DNA from: Mesostigma viride
Taxonomy: Eukaryota > Streptophyta > Mesostigmatophyceae > Mesostigmatales > Mesostigmataceae
NCBI GenBank assembly: GCA_009746045.1
Contig: RPFO01000026.1
Coordinates: forward strand, 2,553,565-2,594,564
DNA length: 41,000 bases
Direction of reading: 5' to 3'
Shown one piece after another: positions 17,149 to 28,500 of the stretch (positions are counted from its first letter, which is position 1; each line of letters begins with the position of its first letter). Under the pieces are notes generated by a model. That model did no database searches, was not told where the DNA came from, and worked only from the letters and a program-made list of their open reading frames with translations. The position numbers were made by a program, and so were the translations under genes.

Positions 17149-17325
17149 ATGGCAGCGGCTAGTGTCAGCGCATCGAGCCCTGATGACATAGCTAGTGTTT
17201 CGTCGTTCAGCAGCAACGGTGAGGCATGCATTCCCTCACAAAGGAGAAGTGAGAGGCAGCGTGCTGTAGTAAATTATGCGGACAACTCTGACAGTGCTGC
17301 ATACACTGATGAGGAGTGGCATTGA
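17149..17325 (+). CDS. Possible small Ser-rich ORF or exon fragment
   Basis: A 58-aa frame from ATG 17149. It has a Ala/Ser-rich start, then a basic 'RRSERQRAVVNYAD' and an acidic 'YTDEEWH' end. This basic-then-acidic tail resembles the termini of chromatin-associated or transposon-encoded proteins, but no domain is present. It begins just after the 76-bp inverted repeat inside the CACTA-like element, so it may be a captured exon or a transposon remnant. Chance remains likely. Confidence 0.22.
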   Translation: MAAASVSASSPDDIASVSSFSSNGEACIPSQRRSERQRAVVNYADNSDSAAYTDEEWH

Positions 17326-17529
17326 TTATATTTCTGGCAATGATGCCTGTAATGTAACTTGTTGTGTGCTTGTCGCACTGCATTATCAAGGAGACAACCA
17401 GCGCAGGCCAGAAATCGGGAGAATCCGGACCATGCATTATATTTATTTATTTCCAATGAACATGTGTGTCAACTGCATCATTTCTGCATCCACATATAAT
17501 GCATAAGTGTCCTGTCTTCATGCACTTGA

Positions 17530-17963
17530 GAGTTCTCAAGTGTCATGCTCAGTGTCCTGATTTTCCTGATTTTTTGTGCCATGCTAAGTGTCCTGATTTT
17601 CCTGATTTTTTGTGCCATGCTAAGTGTCCTGATTTTCCTGATTTTTTTCTGATTCAGCGGGAAAATCTCAAGATCTTGAGATTTTTTGTGTTGTTTCGAC
17701 ATTTTTCTCAGGATCTCAGGATTTTCTCAGGATTCTCAGTGTTTCTCAGTGTCTCGCGAGACGCATCTCAGGCACTTCTCAGGACTCTCAGGAGGAAGTC
17801 CTGATATAATATCAGGATTCCTGAGAAAATCTCAGTTTTTCTCAGGATTTCTCAGGACATCTTGAGAAAAAAATCAGGATATCTCAGGAAATCCTGAGAA
17901 AATCTCAGGAAATCCTGAGAAAATCTCAGGAAATCTCAGGATTCCTGAGAAAAATCTCAGAAC
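17530..17963. repeat. Right subterminal repeat array of the CACTA-like element
   Basis: A 36-bp unit (TGTCCTGATTTTCCTGATTT plus TTTGTGCCATGCTAAG) repeats about 2.7 times from 17551. It is followed by many TCTCAGGA and TCCTGAGA motifs in both orientations up to the TIR at 17964. Confidence 0.7.
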
Positions 17964-17979
17964 CCGACTTCCTAGTGTA

Positions 17980-19490
17980 CATGCAGTCACACAAATGCAA
18001 TATCTCCAACATGATCGTCGATGAAAAAACTTCCTTCCCTGCACGATAAAATGCAAAGAAACCAGTGGCGGCCGTTCAGCTTCTGACCGCTGTGATGCCG
18101 CTGCGAGGAAACGGTGCGTCACTATCACACAACAAGAAGCGTCCATACGCACAACATCCTTGCCAGAACACGTGCTATGAAATCCCTTACGCCTTCCCTA
18201 GGATCTATCGGCTGAGACTGAAGCGGATTTGATCAAGACATCAACGAAAACAAGCTAAAGCTGACAGGTATTCGTCAACACGACAGCAAGCAACGGAGAG
18301 TTAACTGGCGGAAACTGACCAAAACGAACGCAAAAAACTTCGAACGATGAGCTCTTCGAAGAAAGAACTGACAGTAGATAACAGTCGCCACAAATCTATA
18401 CCTTGACCTCGTAGATCCCTCGCCCAGGCGCGCAACAACGGCCGTTCTTCCATGGAAGGTTCCGACATGCACTGCGCAGGCCTGAAAAAATACTTACCGA
18501 GAATGGCGGAAAATGTAGCAAAAAGCACCCGTTCGGTTTAGAATTCGATGCTACCGATATGAATGCATCCTTCACGGTCAAGAAGACCCCCAAAACTGAG
18601 AATTTACTGCCGCAATCACGAATTCTATTTTATTCCGCGCGACCAAAAAATGCAGATTACCCCCCATGCCGATGGCAGTAAAGAAAGCAGCGATATTGTA
18701 AACCAGCCACTTGCCGCCACAATCCAACATTATAAAATCATGTTCTTCAACATCCAAGCATTTTTTTTGCATTTCTCTAGCCCTACATTGCTAGTTTCGC
18801 CTAAACGCAGTCGCCATGGCCACTTCCGCAAGTGGTGCGCGCACGGAGCACCCACTTTTCACGGTACGGCCGGTGCCGCGAATTTTTTCGCGCGGAAAAT
18901 ATTCGGCGCGCCACGTCCCCTTAAGTCTGTTGCTTTCTTTCCTCATGCATGCTCTGATATAATGCTCAAGAGCGATGGCTATCTTTTAAACATATCATAA
19001 CCAAACAGAGAGCTATCGCTGCAGCATGAGGAGCATAGAAACGCTCCAGCTGTTATGTGATAAAAGCACTCCTGGCCTATCCCCATCGCCGGCGGTGGGC
19101 GGCCTGGGCTGGACGGCATATGCAAACGAGACAAGTATCACCGTCCATGCACCCCAACGTGAGTTATCTGAATGAATGTCATGTCTTTTGAACGCAGATC
19201 TCCCCATTTTATTTGGGATGAGTGTAAGGGTATTGTTGCTTTGTATGGCAGCACAGACTCTACCCTCTATGGAGACTGTTGATCCTCTCTATGTCAGGGC
19301 TGAGCCGAGGGCCCTTTAACCCATTGCTGTCAACTCCCTAGACATGGAGCTTGCCCGGCCATGCAGCAGCCGCACGTATAATCAATAAGGCATGCAGTAG
19401 TGCATGGCAGAAGCCATTACCAAACGCGTGTATACTTGCGGGTAAAGACATGGCTGGTGCTATATAACGCTCAAGCAGCACCGGGAGGCA
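17980..19490. other. No gene seen
   Basis: Mixed-composition DNA with only short domain-free frames on both strands. A GC-rich patch at 18835-18920 contains several GCGCG sites. No repeat family or RNA gene recognised. Confidence 0.35.
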
Positions 19491-19499
19491 ATAACAAGA

Positions 19500-19980
19500 A
19501 ACACTAACAGAAAACAAACAAGCGAAACGGTTACCAAACCATGGTTGCATGGTGTTGAGGCATGCGCAGCACAGCTACTGTCCTCTCACTACAAACAAAC
19601 AAACGAAACTGTTACCAAACCATGGCTGGTGTTGAGGCAGCACAGATGCTGTCCTCTCACTACAAACAAACAAACGAAACGGTTACCAAACCATGGTTGG
19701 TGTTGAGGCAGCACAGATGCGCTGTCCTCTCACTACAAACACACAAACGAAACTGTTATACCAAGCCATGGTTGGTGTTGAGGCTGCACAGATGCTGTCC
19801 TCTCACTACAAACAAACAATTAACGAAACTGTTACCAAACCATGGCTGGTGTCGAGGCAGCACAGATGCTGTCCTCTCACTACAAACAAACAAAGGAAAC
19901 TGTTACCAAACCATGCATGGTGGGTTTTGAGGCAGTACAGATGCTGTCCTCTCACTACAATGAACAAACAAGAAAAGCTG
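19500..19980 (+). repeat. 71-75-bp tandem repeat, about six copies
   Basis: TCCTCTCACTACAAACAAAC begins at 19581, 19652, 19725, 19798 and 19872, with a further variant at 19947; spacings are 71, 73, 73, 74 and 75 bp. Each unit contains GTTACCAAACCATGG and TTGAGGCAGCACAGATGCTG. The same coding phrase ('EAAQMLSS') appears as 'EAARILSS' in the gag-like fragment downstream, so the array probably grew from part of that coding sequence. Frames through it rotate. Confidence 0.8.
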
Positions 19981-20389
19981 CTATTATTTAACAACAATAC
20001 CAACACCAGGTCCTATCAACAACAACAACAGGCAACCTGGCAACCCTGGAAGGGTCAGGTGCCTGAGGTGCTTCCAGACGGGGCACAGCCGCAACCTGTG
20101 CAGGCACAACCCTACACTGGGCAACAACGTGGATCTCTGCCCAGGCCGCCACTACACGAGGCACAACCTGGCTCCAGGCACTCGCTAAAAACCGACCCCG
20201 GTTCAACCCAAACAACTGTGAGTACTCTCACCTTGATTACTCTGAGGATGATGACCTCACTTGCATTGGGGATGGCAGCAAAGGCCTGATTGCTTTTGAG
20301 GCAGCAAGAATTCTGTCCTCACAACACCCTGTACTGGAACTTTATAGTTTATATCAAAGCACTAACCCCCACTGTTGACAACTCCATTG
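19980..20389 (+). pseudogene. Decayed retroelement gag fragment with CCHC zinc knuckle
   Basis: In the frame starting at 20054 a perfect retroviral-type knuckle is encoded at 20060-20101: C-L-R-C-F-Q-T-G-H-S-R-N-L-C, i.e. C-x2-C-x4-H-x4-C, preceded by an Asn/Gln/Pro/Gly-rich stretch. That frame ends after about 30 more codons. A second frame (positions divisible by three) carries a protein-like segment from about 20067 to the stop near 20387, with 'EDDDLTCIGDG' and 'FEAARILSSQHPVLELY'. CCHC knuckles bind RNA in Gag nucleocapsid regions. The frame change makes this a broken copy. The element type, copia or gypsy, cannot be told, and no polymerase follows. Confidence 0.5.
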
Positions 20390-20547
20390 ATATCAAGGAG
20401 GCTCCTTGTCATAGTTGGTGGCCTAGAGTTTGCTCAGTAGCATGGCCAAGAGTTCGCTCACTTGACAGCCAGTATTCCAACTTATTGTGAAATCAATGGA
20501 ATAATATCACGTACCTCCCCTCAAGTGTTCCCCAAAGTAAAGTGTCG

Positions 20548-20571
20548 CCCCCCCCCCCCCCCCCCCCCCCC
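20548..20571. repeat. 24-base poly(C) run
   Basis: An uninterrupted run of 24 C, followed by CTCCTGCCCCCC. The complementary G-run could fold into G-quadruplexes. Such a run is also prone to sequencing or assembly length error. Confidence 0.8.
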
Positions 20572-20883
20572 TCCTGCCCCCCACGCTGCCTCACCCTAGC
20601 CAGGTATGGTTTCTAGCCACTTGTGCACGAAGCTTTGACATGTAGTTTCCACAGAAAAACGATGCAAATTGTAGTCATGACATGCACCATAATAATTATA
20701 AATCGTTAAGACGTCAGTTCCACTAAAAATCATGAAAGTTCATTAAATTAAGACCGCAGCTCCACTACGTTACTTTTTAGTCGTTACAATACCAATGTCA
20801 CAATCTAACGAAGAACGCCCATGAGATGAAGCCCAACAAGGCGATTAAGGTTCAAGCTAGGCTCGGCTGTGCCTCCCATTCCG

Positions 20884-21230
<347 letters not shown>

Positions 21231-21986
21231 CAGTTAGATATAGAAAGACGTTGGAGACGTTGGGGGAACTCAGTGTGAGACTGTGATACATGCAGTAACG
21301 CCAGGGATCGGGCGTTCCTTGTCATTATTCACTCCATATGTGGGCACACATTATATGTCGTGACACATCACTCACACGATTTCCCTAGGACAACTGGACT
21401 ACTCTCAATTGTCCGCCACGTGTCCAGGCTCTAGAGGCTTCTAGACCTGTAGCAACGTTACTACGCACAACGTCCACTAGGCTAGTTGCTAGCTACGTAA
21501 CTTGCGTACCGTACGTGTGTGCGTCGCGCCACAACCGGCGCTCGGCACTGTTATTCAGTCTCCGCCAGAATAACTCCGGTCACATTGTATGTTCCCCCTG
21601 TGTGGCTCCGGCCACAAGTCAGCCTCGAGGTATCTCAGCTAACTCCCATTATGTTTTCTTTCAGATTGGTCTGATTGGAACATGCTCCAAGTCTGATCAA
21701 CCAACCGTTGCAAGGCAACCAGAGCCCATACAGTCACAGGTCATAAGTCCTCAGGGGCTATAACATCAGCATATGCACAGACGGTTTACGGTGTGACGAG
21801 CTATGGATGCCGAGAATGCTCATAACTTTTACATCCGGGCATGAAATTTGGTCGGGTAAATTGCAGTAGATGCGTCTTTTAATGACGAACACGATGATAT
21901 AATTTTCAGCCGCCATCGCCCAATTGATTTAGCGCAATATCATAAAACGCAGCACAGGCAGGGTTCGTAATTTTCCGGAACCAGCT
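21231..21986 (+). promoter_or_regulatory. LINE 5' untranslated/promoter region, copy 1
   Basis: 21231-21647 matches 36480-36890 at high identity (for example CCAGGGATCGGGCGTTCCTT and CCACGTGTCCAGGCTCTAGA). 21784-21986 (from CGGTTTACGGTGTGACGAGC) matches 37556-37757. Between them lies a 136-bp stretch unique to this copy that is replaced in copy 2 by the hexamer satellite. As internal promoters are usual for LINEs, this is the likely promoter. Confidence 0.65.
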
Positions 21987-23337
21987 ATGGCAGAAACTCC
22001 GTCAACCGCCTCCCCTTCTCTCTCCGAGATCGAGGGAGGCTTCAGCGCCCAACACGATTACGCAACTAATTGCAGATGCGGAAACCATTGCGACGCAGCC
22101 CCAGGCAAACGCGGCCGCCATTACCGCCTTCTCCAAGCGGCTTTGCTACACCCCAGCCGACGAGATGGAGAGCCAGATCCCCCCGCCATCGTCTTCCAAG
22201 GACACCCCCATTGACGACGCCATCGACGACGACGACGACGACGCTAACGACGCTGAGTTCGACCCAGCATCCTTCATGCCTGGCCAGGTTGTCAACGAGC
22301 AGCGGTTCTTTTCGCTTTCCGCCGAGCAGGCGCAGGCTATATCCTGCGCCACCTGCACGACAACGGCAAGGAGATATATTTTCCTTACGCGTCTGGCGGG
22401 ACCATTCCAGTGAACGAGCTCGCCGAATTGGACGAGCCACAGCTTCGACTTTCTGTTTTCTTGAGTCACGCGCAGGCCCCTTGCCTCCGGGCACTCTTTG
22501 CCGCTTTCGAGGACGCCGAGCACGGCACCGCCAGCACCCCCGATGCTTCCCCGGAAGCAGACCTGCACAAGCTCAATAAGAAAGTCGCAGACATGGCTGC
22601 TCAACTCGGCGCCTTGTCCACCGCTATCCGTCAAGACACTGCTGAGCTCCACTCCAGCATTGCCGAGGTCAAGGCCGCCCTGACCAGCCCGCCCCAACCA
22701 GCCGCCCCCGCACCGGCCACCAGCTACGCTAACATGGTCAAACAGACGGACATTGCCAACCTGATGGAAGATGCAGCACGCAGGGGGGCTGCAGCCCACA
22801 AGACTGCTGTCGAGGAGGACCTGCGCTCACGCAGTATAGTGGTCCGGTATTTCCAGGTCGCGCAGCAGCCAGAAACGGACCTGATGCTAGCGCAACGCCT
22901 GTACCACAGCCTCATCGTGGGCCGGCTGCATCTGGGCAACGAACGCAACCGCATTGAATCGGCAGCCTGGATGGCGGGCCAGCCTGGCCCCATCCGGGTG
23001 ACCTTCGCGAATGTGGCCAGCAAGGTGAAAGTACTCCAGGCCCGCAAGCTCCTATAGGCGGGAGAAACGCGCCGAGCCTCGACGACCTCCTCTCCCCGGC
23101 CCAGCTAGTCATCAAGAACGGTCTGCTGGGCAGCGACGTGGCGATCAAGGCCAGGAATGATCGAAGGCCAGAAGGTCTACGTCCGCCTCGTCCACGACAC
23201 CCCCGTGCTCTTCATCAACGGCCAGCGCACGGAGGCGCAGGCTCCTAATAACAAGCGGCACAAGTCGGGCCGTACCAGGCCCGCCCCAGCTGCGTCATCA
23301 TCGTCTACGCACGTCCCGGGTATGGATGGCGCCCGGT
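21987..23337 (+). pseudogene. LINE ORF1 (coiled-coil, nucleic-acid-binding), frameshifted
   Basis: The ATG at 21987 starts as in copy 2 (MAE-T/S-PS), but the frame breaks after about 20 codons. It resumes in another frame to about 22413 ('PSSSKDTPIDD' and a long Asp run), and continues in a third frame from 22410 to 23057. That part has a coiled coil ('LHKLNKKVADMAAQL') and then 'PIRVTFANVASKVKVLQARKLL', matching the RRM/C-terminal region of L1-type ORF1p. A last piece (to 23337) includes 'FINGQR' and a Lys/Arg-rich tail. ORF1p coats LINE RNA as a chaperone. At least three breaks are visible, so it is not functional as it stands. Confidence 0.65.
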
Positions 23338-23616
23338 AAGGGCACACCCTCGCGGCCTCGCGGTACAATAGGCTTTGGGCACAGCCTTTATAAACAAGCC
23401 CCTTTCCATCCTCATGTCGCACCGTGCGAGCATGATCAGGATGCAAGGTCGCCAGGCACGCCACGGTCAACCTTCCCGCCAATTTACCAGCCTCACACGC
23501 CTCCTAGCCCGCCTTGAGCGGGATGAGGCCCAGTCGACACGCCGGCGACCCCAGCCAGGACGGAGACGACGCATATCCGTCCTGAAAGAAAGCCTCCATG
23601 CGTTGACAAGCATTAA

Positions 23617-23715
23617 CCCCAATCGCCACCCTCCCCCTCCCCCCCCCCCCACCCCCACCCCCACCTCCAGCACTACCCTTCTCCACCCCCACCCCCACCC
23701 CCACCCCCCCGCTAA
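23617..23715 (+). repeat. C-rich (CCCCCA)n spacer between LINE ORFs
   Basis: A pyrimidine-rich tract of CCCCC and CCCCCA units, interrupted once by CAGCACTACCCTTCTC. It ends just before the endonuclease coding start. On the complementary strand it is a run of G blocks able to form quadruplexes. Confidence 0.75.
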
Positions 23716-23719
23716 TAGG

Positions 23720-24737
23720 GCAACGGCCCATTCTTGGTATTGCAAGTTTTAACGTGCGCACCCTCCCTGCAGATCCTTCTACGAGCGGCGGCACCCCAGC
23801 ACGCCAACGCGTCGACGAGCTGATCGCCCTGTGCGCCGACAACAAGATCGCTGTTCTTGGAGTCCAGGAGCACCGACGCACCGTTGACCCTCAGCACGCG
23901 GTCAACGGTCTGCTGGTCGACGACCTGCGTGCAGGCTGGCGGTTCCACTATGGTGGCGGCGACGCGCCGGGCCAAGGTGGTGTGGGCCTCTTGTGCTCGC
24001 CGGCAGCATCAGAGCAGCTCCAGTCCATCGTGCTGCGGTCCCCGCGTGTGCTAGTGGCCACTTTTTCGGCCACTGAGGGCCATTCACACCACACGCTAAC
24101 CGTTATCGTGGGATATGCACCACATGCGGGTCGAGCTCAGGCGGAACGTGAGGCCTTCTTCGACGCCCTCAAGGAGGAGGAGGCCAACATCCCAGCTCGG
24201 CACTTCCTGGTTATGCTGCTCGACGCCAACGCCACGCTGCCAGTTGGCACTGGGGGCGCTCAGTATTCCCCAACCAACACGACAGCCAACGGTAACACGC
24301 CTTTATTTGCGAATCTGCTGGCAGAATCTGCGCTGGTTGCATGCAATGCTTCTTTCGCACGCCCCGCTGAGCAGCTGGCCACCTTTTTTGGGCCGTCGGA
24401 TCGGGTGGTGTGCCTTGATTATGTCTGCGTACGTCGGGCTCAGCGCCCCTCAGTTGTCGATGCTCGCGTCCTGCAAGATTCTGTCAGCACGGTGGAATCT
24501 GATCATCGTCTCGTGCTCGCTCGCATCAGATTGCGGTTTCCTGGGGTGAAACCGTCGCGACAGCTGGCACCTCAGCCAGATCTGAAAGTGCTCCGGATTG
24601 TGCTGAAGGATGCCGACAAGATGTCAGCAGAAGAGCAGGCCGCTATGTCGCACAGGGATGATTTCCTGGCCGTATTCGACGCCGGGGCAGCCGACAGCAG
24701 TTACACGCCATTCCGCCGCCGGGGGATATTTCAGTGA
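23720..24737 (+). pseudogene. LINE ORF2 part 1: APE-type endonuclease
   Basis: The frame reads 'LGIASFNVRTL' at its start (the Asn of the APE site), then 'VLGVQEHR' (metal-binding Glu), 'GGVGLLCS', 'VIVGYAPH', 'MLLDANATL' (equivalent of the GDFN motif), 'LDYVCV' and 'SDHRLVLARI', the canonical C-terminal Ser-Asp-His. All key residues of the endonuclease that nicks target DNA are therefore present in about 280 residues. The frame ends at 24737, where a frameshift separates it from the reverse transcriptase. Confidence 0.8.
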
Positions 24738-24799
24738 TCCTCCGTGGTGTCGCCGCCAAGTATCGCCTGGCTGCCCGCACCCTCCCACCTTGCCTCCGC

Positions 24800-26930
24800 G
24801 TCGGCAGCTTGCTGTCCACCGTCACGCACCGACAGTGGTCGCCGCCAGGCAGATGCTCCGCCGCAACAGAGATCCGATCGCCAAACCTGGGCTGCAAGCA
24901 GCTCTGAGGGCCGCCTACGAGCAGGCTGAGAAGGCAGATGCTCAGCAGATGGTCAAGGACCTGCGCAGCTGCCAGCAGAAGCACGACGGCAAGGGGGCCT
25001 GGTTCTGGTACAAGCGCCTCGGGCACCCGGACGGCCTCGGCCGGCCCCACCGCCACGACGTCCCCGGCGCCCCAGCCAAGCGGCTTCGTACCTGGGCCAC
25101 GGCCACGGCCGAGGTCGTGGGGACAGCTGCGCCGCCCCCACCCCTGCTCCCAGCCGCCGCCGCCCGCCCGGCCGCCCTGGCCGGCCCCGCTGGGCCCCCT
25201 GCCCCGCCTAGGTCAGCGGCGGACTACCTAGTCCCCCCGCTGGTCGGCCCACTTGGCGACCCGTCTGACATGCCTCCTTTCACCTCTCGCGAGGTCACGG
25301 AGGCGGTCCAGCGCCTGCGTTATGACGCAGCCACCGGCTCTGACGAGATTCCGGCCGCAGTTGTAAAACTTGCAGCCGAATTCGAGGACACAGGTGTTAT
25401 GCTGCTCTTCCGGGACATCTGCAACCGCCTTCTGCTGTCGTCGCAACCACCTCCAGCGGCCTGGCAACACAGTTTTCGCACGATGCTGTACAAGAACAAG
25501 GGGTCGCCTGCCGACCCCGGCAACTACAGAGGGGTGTGCATTCAAAGTGCCCCCCTCAAGCTTCTTATGCGGCTCATCCTGAACCGCCTGCGCACGGCCC
25601 TGGACGGTCACCTCAGCGAGACTCAGCACGGCTTCCGTTCAGGTCGCAACACAGTACAGGCGCTCTTCGCTACTCGCCGACTGGTGGAGGAACTGCAACG
25701 CCTTCAGCCTGGTGAGTCCCCTTTGCACCTTGTGCTGGTGGACTTCATCAAAGCCTTCGATTCGGTTTTCTGGCCTGCGCTTTGGGACATCCTCGAGTTG
25801 TTCCGGATCCCCCGCCCCCTGATTGCTGTCATCCGCAACCTGTATGAAGGGTCCACCACTTCGGTGCGCACTTCTTACGGGACCACGCCCCCATGCCCTT
25901 TACAGAAGGGTGTGTGGCAGGGCTGCGTGCTGTCGCCCTACCTGTTCATTATTGTTGTCGAATACGTAATGATTCAGGCGCGCAAGCGATTTGCCCGCAT
26001 CGTGGGCAGGGAACCAGGAGTGCAGGTTGCTAACAAATTCTGGCATGGCGGTGCGGACACGGAGATTCGGCTAGCAGACATCATTTACGCAGACGACACC
26101 ACCCTCTTCGAGGACACTGAGCACGTGCAGACATGGCTTGACTGCCTGGCTCTCGAGGCCCGTGCAGTGGGGCTTGAGGTCAGCAAGAAGACAGAGGCCC
26201 TGGCGGTTGGGCTCACCAACTCAGCGCCGCCCCTCTATCTCCTAGACGGCTCTCGAGTCCTGTATCGGGACCGCGTTAAGCTGCTGGGCAGCCTGCTCCC
26301 TAGCTGCGAGGTTGATGTGGACCCATCGCATCTCCCTCGCCTGGCACGCTTTACGCCAGTACCGGGCCCTGTGGCGCAAGCCCCTGGGCAAGATCGAGAA
26401 ACAGGACCTGTTCAAGGTCCTCGTCCTTCCTGTTCTCACGTATGGCGCCGAGACGTGGACCCTCACCGCCGACCTGGCCCGCAAGCTGGACGGCGCGGTC
26501 ACCAGCATGCTGCGTTCCATTTTCAGAGTAGGATATGCTGCATGCTCATGTCCGCAATGAGGACCTGTACCAGGGCATGCCCTATATCACCAGCACCATT
26601 AAGCAACGCCGCCTGCAGCTACTAGGTAGTAGGGCACCTAGCTCGCACCAACCAGGTAGACACCTCACGTGGCCCCCCGCAGGACTGCGACCAGCCCAGC
26701 CTGGCCGGCACCTCCTGACGTACGTGGGCTGGGCCAAGTGATGTTAGACGCCGCAAGGCCCGCACCTTCAAAGAACAGCTAGTAGAGGACATGGGGGGCC
26801 TAGGCCTCTCCGTGATTTGGAAGAAGATGATGGACAAGGCCAAATGGGCCCAGGTCATAGAGGACAACGAGCCCCCCCCAGTGGGGAAGCGCCCGCGTGT
26901 GCAATCCCGCGGGAGGCACGCCAGATAGCT
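24800..26930 (+). pseudogene. LINE ORF2 part 2: reverse transcriptase and C-terminus
   Basis: The main frame to about 26310 holds the non-LTR RT: 'PGNYRGVCI', 'QHGFRSGRNTVQ', 'LVLVDFIKAFDSV' (motif A Asp), 'QKGVWQGCVLSPYLF' (motif B), and the catalytic 'IIYADDTTLF'. The frame then shifts: a segment at 26312-26560 continues with 'LTYGAETWTL', another at 26535-26741, and a last piece to about 26927 with 'KRPRVQSRGR'. RT copies LINE RNA at the nicked target. I see no RNase H domain. Three or more frame breaks after the RT core make it a pseudogene, while the RT core itself is intact. Confidence 0.8.
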
Positions 26931-27039
26931 CCCCCTAGTAGGGCAGCGTGCGGCTGCCTAGATAGATGTTGTAGTTAGAATGCTGTTAGATAGATGTAGT
27001 ATGTAGCCAATGTAGATAGATTAGACCGGTAGGAATGTT

Positions 27040-27125
27040 TGTACCCATCCATCCATCCATCCATCGGGGTTAATGCTCCGTGACTCCCCAACGGGAGCAC
27101 GAGTCTAATTAATTAATTAATTAAT
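27040..27125 (+). repeat. LINE 3' end with CATC and TAAT microsatellites
   Basis: (CATC)n at 27048-27065 and (TTAA/TAAT)n at 27107-27125 enclose a short hairpin-like segment (GACTCCCCAACGGGAGCACGAGTC). The second tract probably marks the 3' terminus of the LINE. Confidence 0.55.
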
Positions 27126-28079
27126 ACAGTCACAACTGGATTAGAAAAGGGCCCCAGAAACGGACTATACTGATGCTGACTGCTGATTTAACCCTGCCAA
27201 GCACTACGGGGGTTCCTCCCCCTCAATAGTGGGGAAAACATAAATGAGGTACTGCGGCCATTCGTCACACAGGACGTCATATGAGTCACATGTCACATCA
27301 TATAAGGAGTGCCCAGTTTCCATCTTTGAAGGAGCGAACTGTCGTCATTTCCCTGGCATCTGTCACTGCAGATGGTAGAAAAAGGGGGGCTTGACTGCCA
27401 CTTGTGGATGGAACCCCATGCAACATCCACTTCCCAAAAACCAATGGGATGACTCTAGTGAAACCAGAGGTCTTCCCCAGGTGCTTAGGACCTGATGTTT
27501 CGCCACTGCTGACCTGGGCCAGAGCAGCCAGATACCTGTGAGTGCCACTGTCATGGTGGTAAGCACAGGCAACTGACAAGTGGGAACTGGTTCTCCACTT
27601 GATTTGCACATGGCGAATGGGTGGACTGCCCATCACCCTACCACAGGTCCTGGGACCAGATGGCAGCATAAGACACAACAGGCACAGTCACAGGACTAAG
27701 ACTGTCACACGTTACATGCACATGCACATGCACATGCCGGTACAAGGTAACCATGAACATGACCCAGCCACATAACAATGCCATGTACAAGTACTGTCAC
27801 CATGACTGACACAATGACACACTTGTGAAGGATTGACAGCTCACCTCCCAAGAGATGAGCTAACGAAATTCCATGAGAGAGACAAAGTCAAAGAGACTCA
27901 ATTTATTCACCATAAAACAGGGCTTACAAGGCATACAGGTTCAGCTCCTCCCCAGGAGCTAGTGCTGATGATAAGACACCCCGTGGCCTGGGCCCGGGTC
28001 TGGGTACCCCTACCCCCTGACAGGGGTTGCCCCATAGTAGGGGTGGGGAGACTAGCCACCCTCCCTGGGGAGGGGTGGA
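27126..28079. other. No gene; probable 3' flank/UTR of the copia-type element
   Basis: Short frames lack domains. On the minus strand AATAAA occurs about 170 bp past the RNase H stop (plus-strand TTTATT near 27900), and G-rich runs near 28020 resemble a polypurine tract, so part of this may be the element's 3' UTR or LTR. No matching second LTR was found at the other end. ACATGC hexamers repeat at 27716-27737. Confidence 0.35.
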
Positions 28080-28500
28080 CTAGGTGTCTACCGGCGGGGG
28101 CAGGCTGGCCTGCTTGCCGTAGGGGTTCATCATGTGATAGAGCAGTTGGTACTGCTCAGGTGCTAGCTGGGGCACCTTGGTCAACGCATCCGCGGCGTTG
28201 GCCTTGTCCGGCACATGATTGGTAGACTCCCAGTAGGTGCACTCCTGTTTCAGGATCACCCAGTCCAAATCAGTATGCACAGCATAAGGGTTGTCAAGGA
28301 AACTGAGGAGAGATTGACTGTCGGTGTGCAAGTGAGCCACCACCCCAGCCTGACTGCCTGCTTGCTTCTGTAACCAAACCAGGACATGATTGAGATACCT
28401 GGCATGTAGCACAGCTGACACAACTGCCCTGCACTCAGCAGCATTGCTACTAACAGCTTTACGCCTATGTAGCCTGCTATACCATGAGATGAGTGACATG
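28080..28500 (-). pseudogene. Copia-type RNase H
   Basis: About 139 codons in a new frame carry the copia RNase H: 'SLISWYSRLHRRKAVSSNAAECRA' features (Ser-Trp-Tyr-Ser and the catalytic Glu; split here by description), 'HLHTDSQSLL' (Asp), and 'HVPDKANAADALTK' (last Asp). It removes RNA from the RNA:DNA hybrid during reverse transcription. The frame is offset from the RT frame by one base near 28500, and no start codon of its own is needed, so this is a broken continuation. Confidence 0.75.

Larger units (their letters stand above)
13325..17977. mobile_element. CACTA/Mirage-like (CMC) DNA transposon, non-autonomous
   Basis: The ends are perfect 14-bp inverted repeats: CACTAGGAAGTCGG at 13325-13338 and CCGACTTCCTAGTG at 17964-17977. 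TA lies immediately outside both ends, compatible with a TA target duplication. Just inside each end are dense arrays of CTCAGGA/TCCTGAG motifs (13345-13690 and 17640-17960), in both orientations. Such subterminal arrays are typical of CACTA (En/Spm) elements, where transposase-linked proteins bind. CACTA elements usually make 3-bp duplications, whereas Mirage-type relatives use TA, so the exact branch is open. The 4.65-kb interior has no transposase-length frame and so depends on a partner elsewhere. It carries nested repeats and one small Ser-rich ORF. Confidence 0.75.
21231..27125 (+). mobile_element. LINE retrotransposon, copy 1, near full length, inactivated
   Basis: Layout on the + strand: 5' region (21231-21986), ORF1 (from 21987), C-rich spacer (23617-23715), ORF2 with APE endonuclease and reverse transcriptase (23720-26930), and a 3' end with CATC and TAAT short repeats (27048-27125). 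A 3' short-repeat tail is typical of several LINE families that prime on target DNA. Several frame breaks in both ORFs make it inactive. Copy 2 at 36.48 kb shares the 5' region and ORF1 start, showing a family in this genome. Confidence 0.8.

Noticed and set aside
13345-17963. CRISPR-like arrays at the CTCAGGA repeats and the 36-bp repeat
   Set aside because: Spacers are not unique or regular, both orientations are mixed, no cas gene is near, and the setting is eukaryotic; a CACTA subterminal array explains them.
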